Shown piece after piece: positions 43,416-52,340 of a DNA stretch of 64,000 nucleotides (positions are counted from its first letter, which is position 1; every line of letters starts with the position of its first letter). The notes below the pieces were generated by a model that was not told the origin of the DNA, made no database searches, and saw only the letters and a list, made by a program, of their open reading frames with translations. The position numbers and the translations under genes are program-made. The stretch is taken from positions 62,001-126,000 of the forward strand of contig MTMO01000008.1 of the NCBI GenBank assembly GCA_002011235.1, given 5' to 3'. This DNA is from Archaeoglobus sp. JdFR-27 (GTDB lineage: Archaea; Halobacteriota; Archaeoglobi; Archaeoglobales; Archaeoglobaceae).

Positions 43416-44696
43416 ATGGAGGAAAAATTTGATGCAATCGTTGTTGGAGCTGGAGCAGCTGGCTTAGGGGCTGCCTACAGACTTGCAAAAAATGGACTCA
43501 ACATCGTCTTACTTGAAAGAGGTCAAAGAATAGGAGCGAAAAACGTTTATGGAGGTAGGATATATAGTCATATCTTCGAAAAGGAAATTCCTGAATTCAG
43601 GAAAGAAGCTCCAATCGAGAGGTGGGTAAAAAAGGAAAGACTAACGCTGATGAACAGCGATGATGCTGTGACGTTGGAGCTTTTCTCTGATTTCTCTCCT
43701 AACGATAGTTTCATTTCGATTCTCTCAAAATTCAATGAATGGCTTGGCAAAAAAGTTGAGGAGGCAGGAGGACTCGTAATTCCAGGGATAAAGGTTGACG
43801 ATCTCATTATGGAAGATGGAACGGTCAAAGGAATTGTAGCTGGAGATGAAAAACTTTATGCTGATGTTGTAATCGATGCAGAGGGAATTAACCCAATTTT
43901 AGCGAGAAAAGCAGGGCTGAGAGATGACTGGAAACCAAATCAGGTGGCAGTTGGGGTTAAAGAGGTGATAAAAATATCTGAAGACAAGATCAATGACATC
44001 TTTCAGCTCAACGAGGGAGAAGGTGTTGCAAACCTCTTTTTGGGATATCCAAGCAGCTATGGGTTGGGGGGAGGCTTCCTCTACACGAATAGAGATACAA
44101 TTTCCTTAGGAGTTGTGGTGAGAGTTGACAGTGCTATCGCCAAGCAGATACCAATTTATGATATTGTAGAGGACTTCAGAAATCATCCTTTTGTTGCCCG
44201 ACTGCTTAAGGAAGGAAGTCCAATTGAGTATTCAGCACATCTGGTGCCTGAAGAAGGTTTTAACGGAATTCCAAGGAATCTTGCAGGCAATGGAATCTTA
44301 CTCGCCGGAGACGTGGCTGGCTTCGTGCTAAACAGAGGGATAACGATTAGAGGCGTAGACTTGGCTTTTCTCTCTGGTTTGATTGCGGCAGAAACAGTAA
44401 AGGAAGCTCATGAGGCTGGAGACTTTTCAAGAACAAGTCTTAAAGCTTATGAGGAAAAGCTTAAAAATTCGATTGTACTCAGCGAACTGGAGACATTCAA
44501 GAGAACCTCAACTTTGCTGGGAAATCTTAGATTCTACGAAACCTATCCACAAATCCTCTGTGAGATTTTGAAAGAAGCGTATACAGTTGGAGAGAGTTCC
44601 AGAAAGGTGTATCCAATTTTAAGAGAGAAAATGAAGGGCAGGCTTTCTCTCTTTACGTTGATAAGGGATGTTATTTCGGCGGTGAGGAATTTATGA
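43416..44696 (+). CDS. fixC: FixC/EtfC-like flavoprotein:quinone oxidoreductase
   Basis: About 426 residues of the ETF-quinone-oxidoreductase/FixC family. The N-terminal FAD motif is VVGAGAAGLGAAYRLA, then GRIYSHIFEKEIPEF, and GILLAGDVAGFVLNRGI. A GTG start at 43392 would add eight residues; MEEKFDAIVVGAG is the usual beginning. A TATA-like TTATATATGG lies near 43365-43374. The protein takes electrons from EtfAB and passes them to menaquinone, either as an ETF dehydrogenase or as part of an electron-bifurcating EtfABCX complex. fixX overlaps by 4 bases. Confidence 0.88.
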   Translation: MEEKFDAIVVGAGAAGLGAAYRLAKNGLNIVLLERGQRIGAKNVYGGRIYSHIFEKEIPEFRKEAPIERWVKKERLTLMNSDDAVTLELFSDFSPNDSFISILSKFNEWLGKKVEEAGGLVIPGIKVDDLIMEDGTVKGIVAGDEKLYADVVIDAEGINPILARKAGLRDDWKPNQVAVGVKEVIKISEDKINDIFQLNEGEGVANLFLGYPSSYGLGGGFLYTNRDTISLGVVVRVDSAIAKQIPIYDIVEDFRNHPFVARLLKEGSPIEYSAHLVPEEGFNGIPRNLAGNGILLAGDVAGFVLNRGITIRGVDLAFLSGLIAAETVKEAHEAGDFSRTSLKAYEEKLKNSIVLSELETFKRTSTLLGNLRFYETYPQILCEILKEAYTVGESSRKVYPILREKMKGRLSLFTLIRDVISAVRNL

Positions 44697-45040
44697 GTGA
44701 TGTAGATGTGGGCGAAAAACTAGGTGAAAAGGAAAAACCAGGTGAAAAACCAGGTGAAAAACCAGGTGAAAAACTATCAATTGAAGCAAGACTGGGCTTA
44801 GTAGCCTTCACTATAGACAGTGAAGCTCACATAAAAGTGAAGGAAGAAGTATGTAAAGAATGCAAGCTTAGATACTGTCTTTTCGTATGTCCAGCCAAAC
44901 TGTATACTGAAGAAGACGGCGAGATCAAATTTAATTACGAGGGCTGTCTTGAGTGCGGGACATGTAGGATAGCCTGTCCGCAAGATCTGGACTGGAACTA
45001 CCCCAAAGGAGGTTTTGGGGCACACTATCAATATGGGTGA
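44693..45040 (+). CDS. fixX: FixX/EtfX-like ferredoxin with N-terminal GEK repeats
   Basis: A 115-residue ferredoxin-like partner of FixC. The C-terminal part has CKECKLRYCLFVCP and CLECGTCRIACP, then the family ending LDWNYPKGGFGAHYQYG. The first about 28 residues are a Gly-Glu-Lys-Pro repeat of low complexity, not part of normal FixX. The start overlaps the fixC stop (ATGA). The acyl-CoA dehydrogenase and etfBA follow, together forming an EtfABCX set. Confidence 0.9.
   Translation: MSDVDVGEKLGEKEKPGEKPGEKPGEKLSIEARLGLVAFTIDSEAHIKVKEEVCKECKLRYCLFVCPAKLYTEEDGEIKFNYEGCLECGTCRIACPQDLDWNYPKGGFGAHYQYG
44738..44773 (+). repeat. Three tandem 12-base repeats inside fixX
   Basis: CCAGGTGAAAAA occurs three times without a change, encoding Pro-Gly-Glu-Lys each time. 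Partial copies (GGTGAAAAG, GGCGAAAAA) precede it. The repeat lies in the 5' coding part and can expand or contract in frame. Confidence 0.85.
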
Positions 45041-45159
45041 GAGAATGCATACCTCAAAAAATTTTTGCCCGATTAATTTTTTTAAAATTCCGAAAGGTTT
45101 AAGAATTAGGCTGTATGAAAGATTCAAAGTAAATTTAGCAAATTTTGAGGTGGTTTGAG

Positions 45160-46422
45160 ATGGAGAGAATTTTGGAGTATCCGAAAGACCCAATAATAAC
45201 CTTTTCGAAGGAGGAAGAGCTCTTTAGGCAGATGGTGAGAGAATTCTGTGAGAAGTATATCGAACCCAACTGGATTGAAGTTGATAAGGCTGCTGAAAAG
45301 GATCCGATGAACATGCCTCTCGATCTAATCAAAAAGATGGGTCAACAGGGATTGTTCTGCATCCCATGCAGCGAAGAATACGGAGGACAAGGAGGAACCT
45401 ATACCATGGCAACCATAGCAACTGAAGAAATTGCCTATTCAGATCCATCTGTTGCATTAGCCGTCTATGCATTGCTGAACAACGGCTGGCCCTTCGCCTT
45501 AGAGCTTTTTGGCAGCGAAGAAGTGTGCCAGGAAATTTTGCCAGAGGTTGCAAGGGGAAATGCCTTCTTTGGAATAGCCTCAACCGAGCCGCAAGGAGGT
45601 TCTGATGTTGCAGGCATAAGAACAACTGCAACCAAGAAGGGAGACGTCTACGTTTTCAACGGAGAGAAAGCTTATATCAGCGGAGTTGGAGAAGTGCAGA
45701 AACTCCCCTGGGGTGGAGGGTGGTTCCTTATAGCGAGAACTGGAGGAGAAGGACACCAGGGTCTTTCAGCCTTCGCTTTCTTGGCTAGAAAGAACGGAGA
45801 ACTCAAGGAAGGTTGGAATCCAACTCTCTATGAGGACATCGGAAGACATGGATTGACTACAGGCGGCTTCATAATGAACGACTTCGAACTCGAAGCGAAA
45901 TACCTCATCGGTGAGGAAAACAAAGGCTTCTACCACGTGATGGAAGGATTCAACTTGGCAAGAATAGTTGTTGCTGCAGCTACAATAGGGGCTGCCCGAT
46001 GGCTGCTCGAGAGAGCGGTTGAATGGTTCAGGAGCAGGAAGCTTTTCGGCAGAAACATCTCGTCCTTCCAGGGAGTAAGCTTCAAGTTCGCAGAACTCTA
46101 TGCGAGATGGGAAGCTGCTCGCTACTTCGTTTACAGAGCTTCGAGACTGGCAGACAAGATATACATGGAGAAGGATCCAAGCCTGAACCCCAAGGATTTG
46201 AACGTGCCGGTTGCCTTAGCAAAGAACTATGGGCCAGAGACATGCGTTGATCTGGCAGAAGAGGTAATGAAATGGTATGGAGCTTATGCATTCACAAAGG
46301 AAGCTCCGATTTTCAGAGCCTGGCTTGGGCCGTTCTCCTATGTTATCGGGGCTGAAGGGGCTCAGAACATAATGAAGGTTATCATTGCAAGAGATCTGAT
46401 CGGTAAAGAGTTTATCCGGTAG
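45160..46422 (+). CDS. Acyl-CoA dehydrogenase
   Basis: A flavoprotein of about 420 residues. Acyl-CoA dehydrogenase motifs include FFGIASTEPQGGSDVAGI, FNGEKAYISG, and RNISSFQGVSFKFAEL followed by the C-terminal VIGAEGAQNIMKVIIAR. The family Glu-Gly-Thr near the C-terminus is altered to AEGAQ. GAGGTGG at 45147-45153 fixes the start at 45160. It would oxidise an acyl-CoA and reduce EtfAB encoded just downstream. Glutaryl-CoA or pimelyl-type substrates are plausible from the pathway context but not shown. Confidence 0.88.
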   Translation: MERILEYPKDPIITFSKEEELFRQMVREFCEKYIEPNWIEVDKAAEKDPMNMPLDLIKKMGQQGLFCIPCSEEYGGQGGTYTMATIATEEIAYSDPSVALAVYALLNNGWPFALELFGSEEVCQEILPEVARGNAFFGIASTEPQGGSDVAGIRTTATKKGDVYVFNGEKAYISGVGEVQKLPWGGGWFLIARTGGEGHQGLSAFAFLARKNGELKEGWNPTLYEDIGRHGLTTGGFIMNDFELEAKYLIGEENKGFYHVMEGFNLARIVVAAATIGAARWLLERAVEWFRSRKLFGRNISSFQGVSFKFAELYARWEAARYFVYRASRLADKIYMEKDPSLNPKDLNVPVALAKNYGPETCVDLAEEVMKWYGAYAFTKEAPIFRAWLGPFSYVIGAEGAQNIMKVIIARDLIGKEFIR

Positions 46423-46445
46423 TTTAATCAAAAAGGTGAAGACGG

Positions 46446-47219
46446 ATGGACATCATAGTCTGCGTCAAACAATCATACGATGTACAACAGCTCAAATTCG
46501 ATCCTAAGACAGGAGAACCGATGCTTGCTGGAGCTCCAAGGAAAATGAGTGACATGGACAGAAGGGCGCTTGAAGAAGCTCTGAGGATCAAAGAAAAAGT
46601 TGGGGGGACTGTTAAAACTGTTAGTGTAGGCCCTCCTGAGACTAGAGATGTGGTCAAGGAAATCTACGCAATGGGAGCGGATGAGGCATTCGTTGTTACT
46701 GACATGAAACTTGATAAAGCGGATTCAGATTTGACAGCTAAAATAATTGTGGAGGCTATAAAAAAGATCGGAAATTTCGACCTAATCCTCGCTGGAGCAG
46801 CATCAACCGATGGCTATAGCTGGCAGATTCCTGCGAAAGTTGCTGCCTTGCTGGATTTACCATTCTTCCCTAATGCCATTTCGCTATCGGTTAACGGTGA
46901 GTTAGTCGCTGAATGCGATCTTGGAGAGGCAATTTACAAGTACAAAGCTCCTCTCCCATCGGTTGTTTCAGTCTCACTTGAGATAAACGAACCAAGGATT
47001 CCGACACTTTCCGCCATCCTTAAAGCCTCTAGGAAACAGTTCACAGATTTCTATATCAAAGATCTTGGAATCGATATTGTAACGGAGCTTGAAGTGAGGA
47101 AGGTGACGATGCCAAAGGTCGAAAGGAAGAACATGGTCGTTGAGGCCACCGACCCATCGAAGATGGAAGACGAGATAAAGAAAATCCTTGATGAGTTGAG
47201 GAAGGAGAACATTCTCTAG
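46446..47219 (+). CDS. etfB: Electron transfer flavoprotein, beta subunit (FixA-like)
   Basis: A 257-residue EtfB, starting IIVCVKQSYD, with the AGAASTDGYSWQIPAKVAALL middle motif and the signature region EINEPRIPTLSAILKASRK. It accepts electrons from acyl-CoA dehydrogenase or, in bifurcating EtfABCX, from NADH. It lies 23 bases after the dehydrogenase and 9 bases before etfA. Confidence 0.93.
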   Translation: MDIIVCVKQSYDVQQLKFDPKTGEPMLAGAPRKMSDMDRRALEEALRIKEKVGGTVKTVSVGPPETRDVVKEIYAMGADEAFVVTDMKLDKADSDLTAKIIVEAIKKIGNFDLILAGAASTDGYSWQIPAKVAALLDLPFFPNAISLSVNGELVAECDLGEAIYKYKAPLPSVVSVSLEINEPRIPTLSAILKASRKQFTDFYIKDLGIDIVTELEVRKVTMPKVERKNMVVEATDPSKMEDEIKKILDELRKENIL

Positions 47220-47228
47220 GGTGATATC

Positions 47229-48164
47229 ATGGAGGTAATGGTTTATTCGGAAAATGAAAAGCTCTTCAAAGAGCTTGTTACGGCTGCTGTACAATTAAAC
47301 GCAAGCAAAATAACTTCTGCTGTCATCGGTTCTAAGGAAGATGCAGAAAAGGCTGCGAAGTACACAGACAAAGCATTCTTCGTTGATTCTTCACAGCTTG
47401 GAGAGTACAAGCCAAAAGAGTATGCTGAAGCACTACACAGTATCGTGAAAGCATCGGATCCACAAGTTCTGCTTATTGGAGGAACTCACAAGGGTAATGC
47501 TTTAGCTGCCATACTTTCTGTGAAGTTGGGCGAACCATCTGTAACGGAGGTATCTGAGCTTAAGGTTACCGAGGAAGGTCTAATAGTGTTAAGGAGCGCC
47601 TTTGGCGGAGTTGCAGTTGCAGAAGTTAGAGTGGGGAGGAAGCTTTTTACAAAAGTAGCCTCCCCGAAGATTGCTTGTGTTAAACCCGGGTTCTTCACAC
47701 CCGCAGAGGAGTCAAAGAATGGAGAAGTCGAGAAGATAAATGTGGACGTCAAATCTTCTATAGAGGTCTTAGAGGTTAAAAAGAAGGAAGCAGGAGTGGG
47801 GCTTGAAGACGCTGACGTTGTTGTTGTGGCAGGGAGAGGGGTGAGGAAGAAAGAAGATCTTTCACTTATTGAAGAACTTGCAAAAATCTTGGGTGGAGTT
47901 GTCGGTGTTACCAGACCGCTTTCAGCCGACCTTCATTGGGCCCCAACCTGGGTCGGAATGTCGGGTATTCCAATAAAACCGAAGCTCTATGTTGGGATCG
48001 GTGTCTCGGGACAGATCCAGCACGTGGCTGGCATAAGAAACTCGAAGATAATAATGGTGGTGAACAACGATCCGAAAGCTCCGATTTTCGAGCATGCAGA
48101 CTATGGGGTTATAGGAGATCTATACCAAGTTGTTCCAAAGCTGATAGAAATGCTCAAGTCCTAA
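47229..48164 (+). CDS. etfA: Electron transfer flavoprotein, alpha subunit (FixB-like)
   Basis: A 311-residue EtfA. The FAD-binding C-terminal half shows VVVAGRGVRKKED, the signature YVGIGVSGQIQHVAGI and NNDPKAPIFEHADYGVIGD. The usual IGQTG loop reads VGMSG. There is no N-terminal ferredoxin domain, as found in some clostridial bifurcating Etfs. It is the last gene of the fixCX-acd-etfBA operon. Confidence 0.93.
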   Translation: MEVMVYSENEKLFKELVTAAVQLNASKITSAVIGSKEDAEKAAKYTDKAFFVDSSQLGEYKPKEYAEALHSIVKASDPQVLLIGGTHKGNALAAILSVKLGEPSVTEVSELKVTEEGLIVLRSAFGGVAVAEVRVGRKLFTKVASPKIACVKPGFFTPAEESKNGEVEKINVDVKSSIEVLEVKKKEAGVGLEDADVVVVAGRGVRKKEDLSLIEELAKILGGVVGVTRPLSADLHWAPTWVGMSGIPIKPKLYVGIGVSGQIQHVAGIRNSKIIMVVNNDPKAPIFEHADYGVIGDLYQVVPKLIEMLKS

Positions 48165-48285
48165 GATCACTAATTTTTTCTTTTCCTTTCTTAAAAACTG
48201 AAGATACATCTAAAAATCCCGCATATGTTTTTGTGAACTGTGATTATGTTTAATTTTTTATATGTATATTTTTTTCAAAAAAGTT

Positions 48286-48305
48286 TGATATGCTATAGCA
48301 TATCA
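48286..48305. promoter_or_regulatory. Perfect 20-bp palindrome upstream of the alcohol dehydrogenase promoter
   Basis: TGATATGCTATAGCATATCA reads the same on both strands and ends 10 bases before the TATA box TTTATATAAC (48315-48324) of the next gene. Its position directly upstream of BRE/TATA fits a dimeric activator or repressor site. No T-run follows to suggest a terminator. Confidence 0.7.
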
Positions 48306-48314
48306 TTAAAAAAA

Positions 48315-48324
48315 TTTATATAAC
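48315..48324 (+). promoter_or_regulatory. TATA box of the alcohol dehydrogenase gene
   Basis: TTTATATAAC lies about 24 bases from its centre to the ATG at 48343, which predicts a leaderless transcript. There is no GGTGAT-like site before this gene, in agreement. Confidence 0.6.
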
Positions 48325-48342
48325 ATTATAGATAATGTAAAA

Positions 48343-49410
48343 ATGATGAAAGCGTTTGTTATGAAAAAGGTAGGGGAAGTAGGGTTCATAGACAAGCCCA
48401 TTCCAGAGCCAGGACCATACGATGCCCTTATAAGGACAACAAAGGCTTTGATCTGTACCTCTAACATCCACGAAGTTCATGGAAGGGTAAAGGCGATGCT
48501 TGATAAGAAAAATGTCACCCTTGGTCATGAGGCTGTTGGAATTGTAGAGAAGGTTGGATCACATGTTAAGGTATTCAAGCCTGGGGATAGAGTTGCTTTA
48601 GGGGGTAAGACACCAAACTGGCTTGATCCAATTTCTCAGACAGGTCATTCATCTCATGCGGGAGGACCAATGGGAGGGCACGAATTTGAACTAAAGAGGG
48701 ACGGTGTATTTGCAGAGTACTTTTTGGTGACTCAAGCTGACGGAAATCTTGCTCATATACCTGATTCTGTTGCTGATGAAGCAGCGGTCTTTGCAGGAGA
48801 TATAGTCACAACTGGAATTGGAGGAGCTGAAAACGCTCATATACCGCCTGGAGGCATTGTAGCTGTTTTTGGGGCTGGGCCTATAGGTTTAATGTGTGTA
48901 AGAGGGTGCAGATTACTCGGTGCTGGGCTTGTTATAGCCGTTGAAACGATACCAAAGAGGAAAGAGCTCGCAAAATACTATGGTGCAGATGTGGTAATAG
49001 ATTTTAAAGAAGAAGATCCGGTTGAAAAGATAATCTCACTAAGTGAGGGTGGTTTGGGAATAGATTCCGCCATCGAGGCTGTTGGAACTCAGATAACCTT
49101 TGAGAGTTGTGTCAAGGTTACAAGACCAGGAGGTACGATCTCTAATATCGGATACCATGGAGGTAGAGAATACGTGAACATTCCAGTTGAGGCTTGGGGT
49201 GGCGGAATGGCCGAAAAAACGATTACCACAATAATGAGTCCTGGTGGAAGAGAGAGACTTACGAGGATGCTTAGGCTAATTGAGAATGGAAGGGTAGATC
49301 CCACAAAGCTCATCTCCCATAGATTCAAGTTCGATGACATTGAAAAAGGATTCAGACTTGTTGAAAGCAAGGATCCTGATGTGCTCAAAGTTCTGATTGA
49401 TTTCGAATGA
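48343..49410 (+). CDS. Zinc-dependent alcohol dehydrogenase (secondary-alcohol type)
   Basis: A 355-residue medium-chain dehydrogenase/reductase resembling Thermoanaerobacter NADP-dependent secondary-alcohol dehydrogenase along its whole length. The catalytic zinc ligands are likely Cys in CTSNIHE, His in GHEAVG and Asp in AGDIVTTG. The structural-zinc cysteine loop is absent. The nucleotide-binding motif is GAGPIGLMCV. It could oxidise a secondary alcohol such as the 6-hydroxycyclohexenecarbonyl-CoA intermediate, replacing the missing Had. A solvent-type alcohol dehydrogenase is the alternative. It stands alone behind its own palindrome and promoter. Confidence 0.85.
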   Translation: MMKAFVMKKVGEVGFIDKPIPEPGPYDALIRTTKALICTSNIHEVHGRVKAMLDKKNVTLGHEAVGIVEKVGSHVKVFKPGDRVALGGKTPNWLDPISQTGHSSHAGGPMGGHEFELKRDGVFAEYFLVTQADGNLAHIPDSVADEAAVFAGDIVTTGIGGAENAHIPPGGIVAVFGAGPIGLMCVRGCRLLGAGLVIAVETIPKRKELAKYYGADVVIDFKEEDPVEKIISLSEGGLGIDSAIEAVGTQITFESCVKVTRPGGTISNIGYHGGREYVNIPVEAWGGGMAEKTITTIMSPGGRERLTRMLRLIENGRVDPTKLISHRFKFDDIEKGFRLVESKDPDVLKVLIDFE

Positions 49411-49470
49411 CTCTATTGAGTTGAAATTAAGTTGAAATCGAATCAAAATCAAAAAAATTATCTATTCGAG

Positions 49471-49478
49471 TATATAAC
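49471..49478 (+). promoter_or_regulatory. TATA box of ligase 3
   Basis: TATATAAC lies 27-34 bases before the ATG at 49505. This favours that ATG over the ATG at 49487, which would lie too close to the box to be inside the transcript. Confidence 0.55.
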
Positions 49479-49504
49479 AATAAATCATGCAGGAGAGGTA
49501 TCCC

Positions 49505-51169
49505 ATGGAAACGAAACCTTGGAAGAGGTGGTATCCTTATATAGGCTGGCCAGAGGATATTGAAGAGCCTAGAGAAACCCCTCCAGAGGTGCTCAGGAGG
49601 ATTGCACAGGAATATCCCGATAAAGATGCAATAGTCTTTTATGGAAACGTTTTGACGTATTCAGAGTTTTATGAGAACGTTTGCAGACTCGCAAATGCCT
49701 TTAAAGAGCTTGGTATGGGAAAAGGAGATAGAGTCTCCTTTTTCATGCCGAATTGTCCGCAGTTCAACATCGGCTACTTTGCCTGTCTTACGAATGGAAT
49801 GATCTCCGTCCATACAAACGTGATGTACACACCGAGGGAGCTGGAATATCAGCTCAACCATGCTGGTGCAAAGGCCATAGTTACTCTTGACGTGATGTAT
49901 GATAGGGTTGAAGCTATTAGAGACAAAACCGGGCTGGAACATGTTATAGTTACAAGTCTTAGAGATTTCCTTCCGAAATCTTCACAAAGATTTATTGAAT
50001 TCAGAAATGAAAAGGTTCTTAGGGAGAAAGAAGGAGTTCATCTCTTTACAGATCTTCTTAAAAGTTCTGCTAAACCTCCGGAAATTCAGGCTGGGTTAAA
50101 CGATGTTGCATCGCTAACCTATACCGGTGGCACGACCGGATTGCCTAAGGGGGCTGTCTACACCCACAGGAACATAATGATCGATGCAGAGATATTCTCC
50201 ATAATGCTTGATGTTAAGAAGGAGAAAGATGTTTTTTCTGGCTTAATGCCAATGTTTCACGGGAATGGAATCTGGAATTCGAACATGAACATATTTTACA
50301 ATGCATGTACGGTGGTCCTCTTTCCGTATTTCGATCCCGGAGATCTGCTTAAGGCCATAGAAACCTACCGCATAAGCCAGATCCATTGTGTTCCAACTCA
50401 TCTTGTTGCCCTCGTTAACCATCCGAGGGTCAAAAGCTTCGATTTGTCGTCGGTGAGAGTTATAAGCGTTGGATCAGCTCCCGTTCCAATTGAATTATTG
50501 CATAAGGTTAAGGAGTTGATGCCCGATTGCACTGTTATAGAGCAGTGGGGTTTGACTGAAGCTGCGATAATCGGAACGAGTAATCCCGTGCATGGGATCA
50601 TAAAAGTTGGAAGTGCAGGCTTACCAGTGCCATCGGTTGAAATCAAGATAACTGACAGCAACACCGGCGAGCATCTACCCCTAGGGGAGGAGAATGTTGG
50701 GGAGATAGTACTCAGAAGCAAGAAGATAATAAAAGAGTACTGGAATGATCCTGAAAGAACTAAAGAGAGCATAAGGGATGGTTGGCTTTACACAGGTGAT
50801 ATAGGGTACATGGATGAGGATGGCTATGTTTACATTGTAGACAGGAAAAAGGACATGATCATCGCCGGAGGCTACAACATCTATCCAGCTGAGGTTGAAC
50901 AAGTGCTTTATACCCATCCTAAAGTCAAGGAATGCGCAGTAATTGGAGTGCCGGATCCTTATAGGGGTGAAAACGTTAAGGCGTTCATTGTTCTAAAAGA
51001 AGGGGAAACGGCCAGCGAAGAAGAGATAATAGAGTTCACAAAACAGCATCTTGCAAAGTATAAGGTTCCAAGGATCATCGAGTTCAGGGAAGAGCTGCCG
51101 AAGTCTCCAGTGGGTAAGATTCTGAGAAGGGTTCTTAAAGAAGAGGAGCTGAAGAAGGCAAAAGGCTAA
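49505..51169 (+). CDS. Acyl-CoA synthetase (AMP-forming), ligase 3
   Basis: About 554 residues, ANL family: YTGGTTGLPKGAVYTHRN, WGLTEAA, GWLYTGDIGYMDEDG, DRKKDMIIAGGYNIYPAE and KSPVGKILRRVL. GGAGAGGT six bases upstream supports the ATG at 49505. It is followed after 3 bases by the dehydratase-like subunit genes, so its product acyl-CoA may be their substrate. It resembles long-chain/medium-chain ligases in general; the substrate is open. Confidence 0.87.
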   Translation: METKPWKRWYPYIGWPEDIEEPRETPPEVLRRIAQEYPDKDAIVFYGNVLTYSEFYENVCRLANAFKELGMGKGDRVSFFMPNCPQFNIGYFACLTNGMISVHTNVMYTPRELEYQLNHAGAKAIVTLDVMYDRVEAIRDKTGLEHVIVTSLRDFLPKSSQRFIEFRNEKVLREKEGVHLFTDLLKSSAKPPEIQAGLNDVASLTYTGGTTGLPKGAVYTHRNIMIDAEIFSIMLDVKKEKDVFSGLMPMFHGNGIWNSNMNIFYNACTVVLFPYFDPGDLLKAIETYRISQIHCVPTHLVALVNHPRVKSFDLSSVRVISVGSAPVPIELLHKVKELMPDCTVIEQWGLTEAAIIGTSNPVHGIIKVGSAGLPVPSVEIKITDSNTGEHLPLGEENVGEIVLRSKKIIKEYWNDPERTKESIRDGWLYTGDIGYMDEDGYVYIVDRKKDMIIAGGYNIYPAEVEQVLYTHPKVKECAVIGVPDPYRGENVKAFIVLKEGETASEEEIIEFTKQHLAKYKVPRIIEFREELPKSPVGKILRRVLKEEELKKAKG

Positions 51170-51172
51170 AGA

Positions 51173-52321
51173 ATGCTGGCAAAAAAGGTAGATAGGATGG
51201 AAAAGATTGAGAAAGTTGAGAAGATCGATGCTCTATACAATTTTTTTCTTACCCGAAGCTTGCTTAGAAAATACAAAGAGAATGGAAAGAAAATCATAGC
51301 TTCGCTCTGCAATAACGTTCCTGAGGAGATAATTCATTCTATGGGAGCTGTTCCTGTTAGATTGCTTGGACTGGCAAAGTCCACAGAGCTTGCAAGTGCG
51401 AAGATCCCCACATGGCTTTGCCTCTATTCGAAGAGGCTTATGGAAGATGGGCTCAGAAGAGAATTCGATTTCCTCGATGGTATAGTTGGGATGACATCCG
51501 ACGACACGAAAACCCATCTTTTTTCTGCTTACAGCTTTTATCTCAAGCCAGGGTTCTCCTATCTGATCCAGATTCCGTATGTGAGGGATAAGAGTTCCAT
51601 TGAATTCTTTGAAAAGGAGCTGAAGAGGTTTGTAGAAAAATTTGAATCCTTCTTCAATACCGAATTCAGCGAAGAAAAGCTTGGGGAGTCTATCGAAATC
51701 TATAACAGATTCAGGGATCTACTAAACGATCTTTCGAGGCTGAGATGGGAGGATGAGCCGAAAGTTTCAGGTGAGGAGTGGCTTAAGATTTTACTCGCAA
51801 GCACGAGCATGCTTAAGGAAGAGTTAATCGAGCATCTCGAAGACATACTGGAAAAAGTGAATGATTCAGAGGGTTACAAAGATTACAAGCTCAGAATACA
51901 CCTTTCAGGTACGGACTTCTACGATGTGGAGATCGTGAAGATGATTGAGGATCTCGGTGGAATAGTTGTTTCGGATGATCTTTGCACATCTTCTGGATAT
52001 TATATAGGTAATGTAGGCGGAAGAACTCTGAGAGATCTGGCAAGGAGGTATCTCACTCAATCAGCTTGCGTTCTTACAGCCAGACTCGAACATCTGTCTA
52101 TCGAGGACAGATTGAATTTCATCATGGAAAGGATAGGAGAAAGCAGAGCTAATGCCATCGTGCTTTTAAAGGATAGGGGTTGCGAGATATGTGGCCATCA
52201 ATGCCCATTCATCCTCCAGGAGTTTACCGATATCCCAACACTTGTTCTCGATCTGGATACCCCATATCCAACTGAGCAACTGAAGACGAGAGTTGAGGCT
52301 TTTGTGGAGTCGTACGGGTGA
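51173..52321 (+). CDS. 2-hydroxyacyl-CoA dehydratase/BCR-like subunit with altered cysteines
   Basis: A 382-residue relative of BzdN/BcrC. The NNVPEEIIHSMGAVPVRLLG stretch aligns with the BzdN-like copy in the window with a constant offset of 5 residues. On that alignment Cys41 and Cys78 are kept (Cys46, Cys83), but Cys44, Cys81 and Cys105 are replaced by Val49, Ser86 and Asp110. The C-terminal part has CEICGHQCP, absent from the BzdN-like copy. It may be an alternative dehydratase, an aryl-CoA reductase or an electron-transfer partner. Met9 (51197) is an alternative start. It is linked to ligase 3 and to the next subunit. Confidence 0.75.
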   Translation: MLAKKVDRMEKIEKVEKIDALYNFFLTRSLLRKYKENGKKIIASLCNNVPEEIIHSMGAVPVRLLGLAKSTELASAKIPTWLCLYSKRLMEDGLRREFDFLDGIVGMTSDDTKTHLFSAYSFYLKPGFSYLIQIPYVRDKSSIEFFEKELKRFVEKFESFFNTEFSEEKLGESIEIYNRFRDLLNDLSRLRWEDEPKVSGEEWLKILLASTSMLKEELIEHLEDILEKVNDSEGYKDYKLRIHLSGTDFYDVEIVKMIEDLGGIVVSDDLCTSSGYYIGNVGGRTLRDLARRYLTQSACVLTARLEHLSIEDRLNFIMERIGESRANAIVLLKDRGCEICGHQCPFILQEFTDIPTLVLDLDTPYPTEQLKTRVEAFVESYG

Positions 52322-52340
52322 TTGGTAGAAAGGTGATATG

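Noticed and set aside
48343-49410. Naming the alcohol dehydrogenase as Had (6-hydroxycyclohexenecarbonyl-CoA dehydrogenase)
   Set aside because: It resembles Thermoanaerobacter secondary-alcohol dehydrogenase and lacks the four-cysteine structural-zinc loop and the N-terminal pattern expected of Had.
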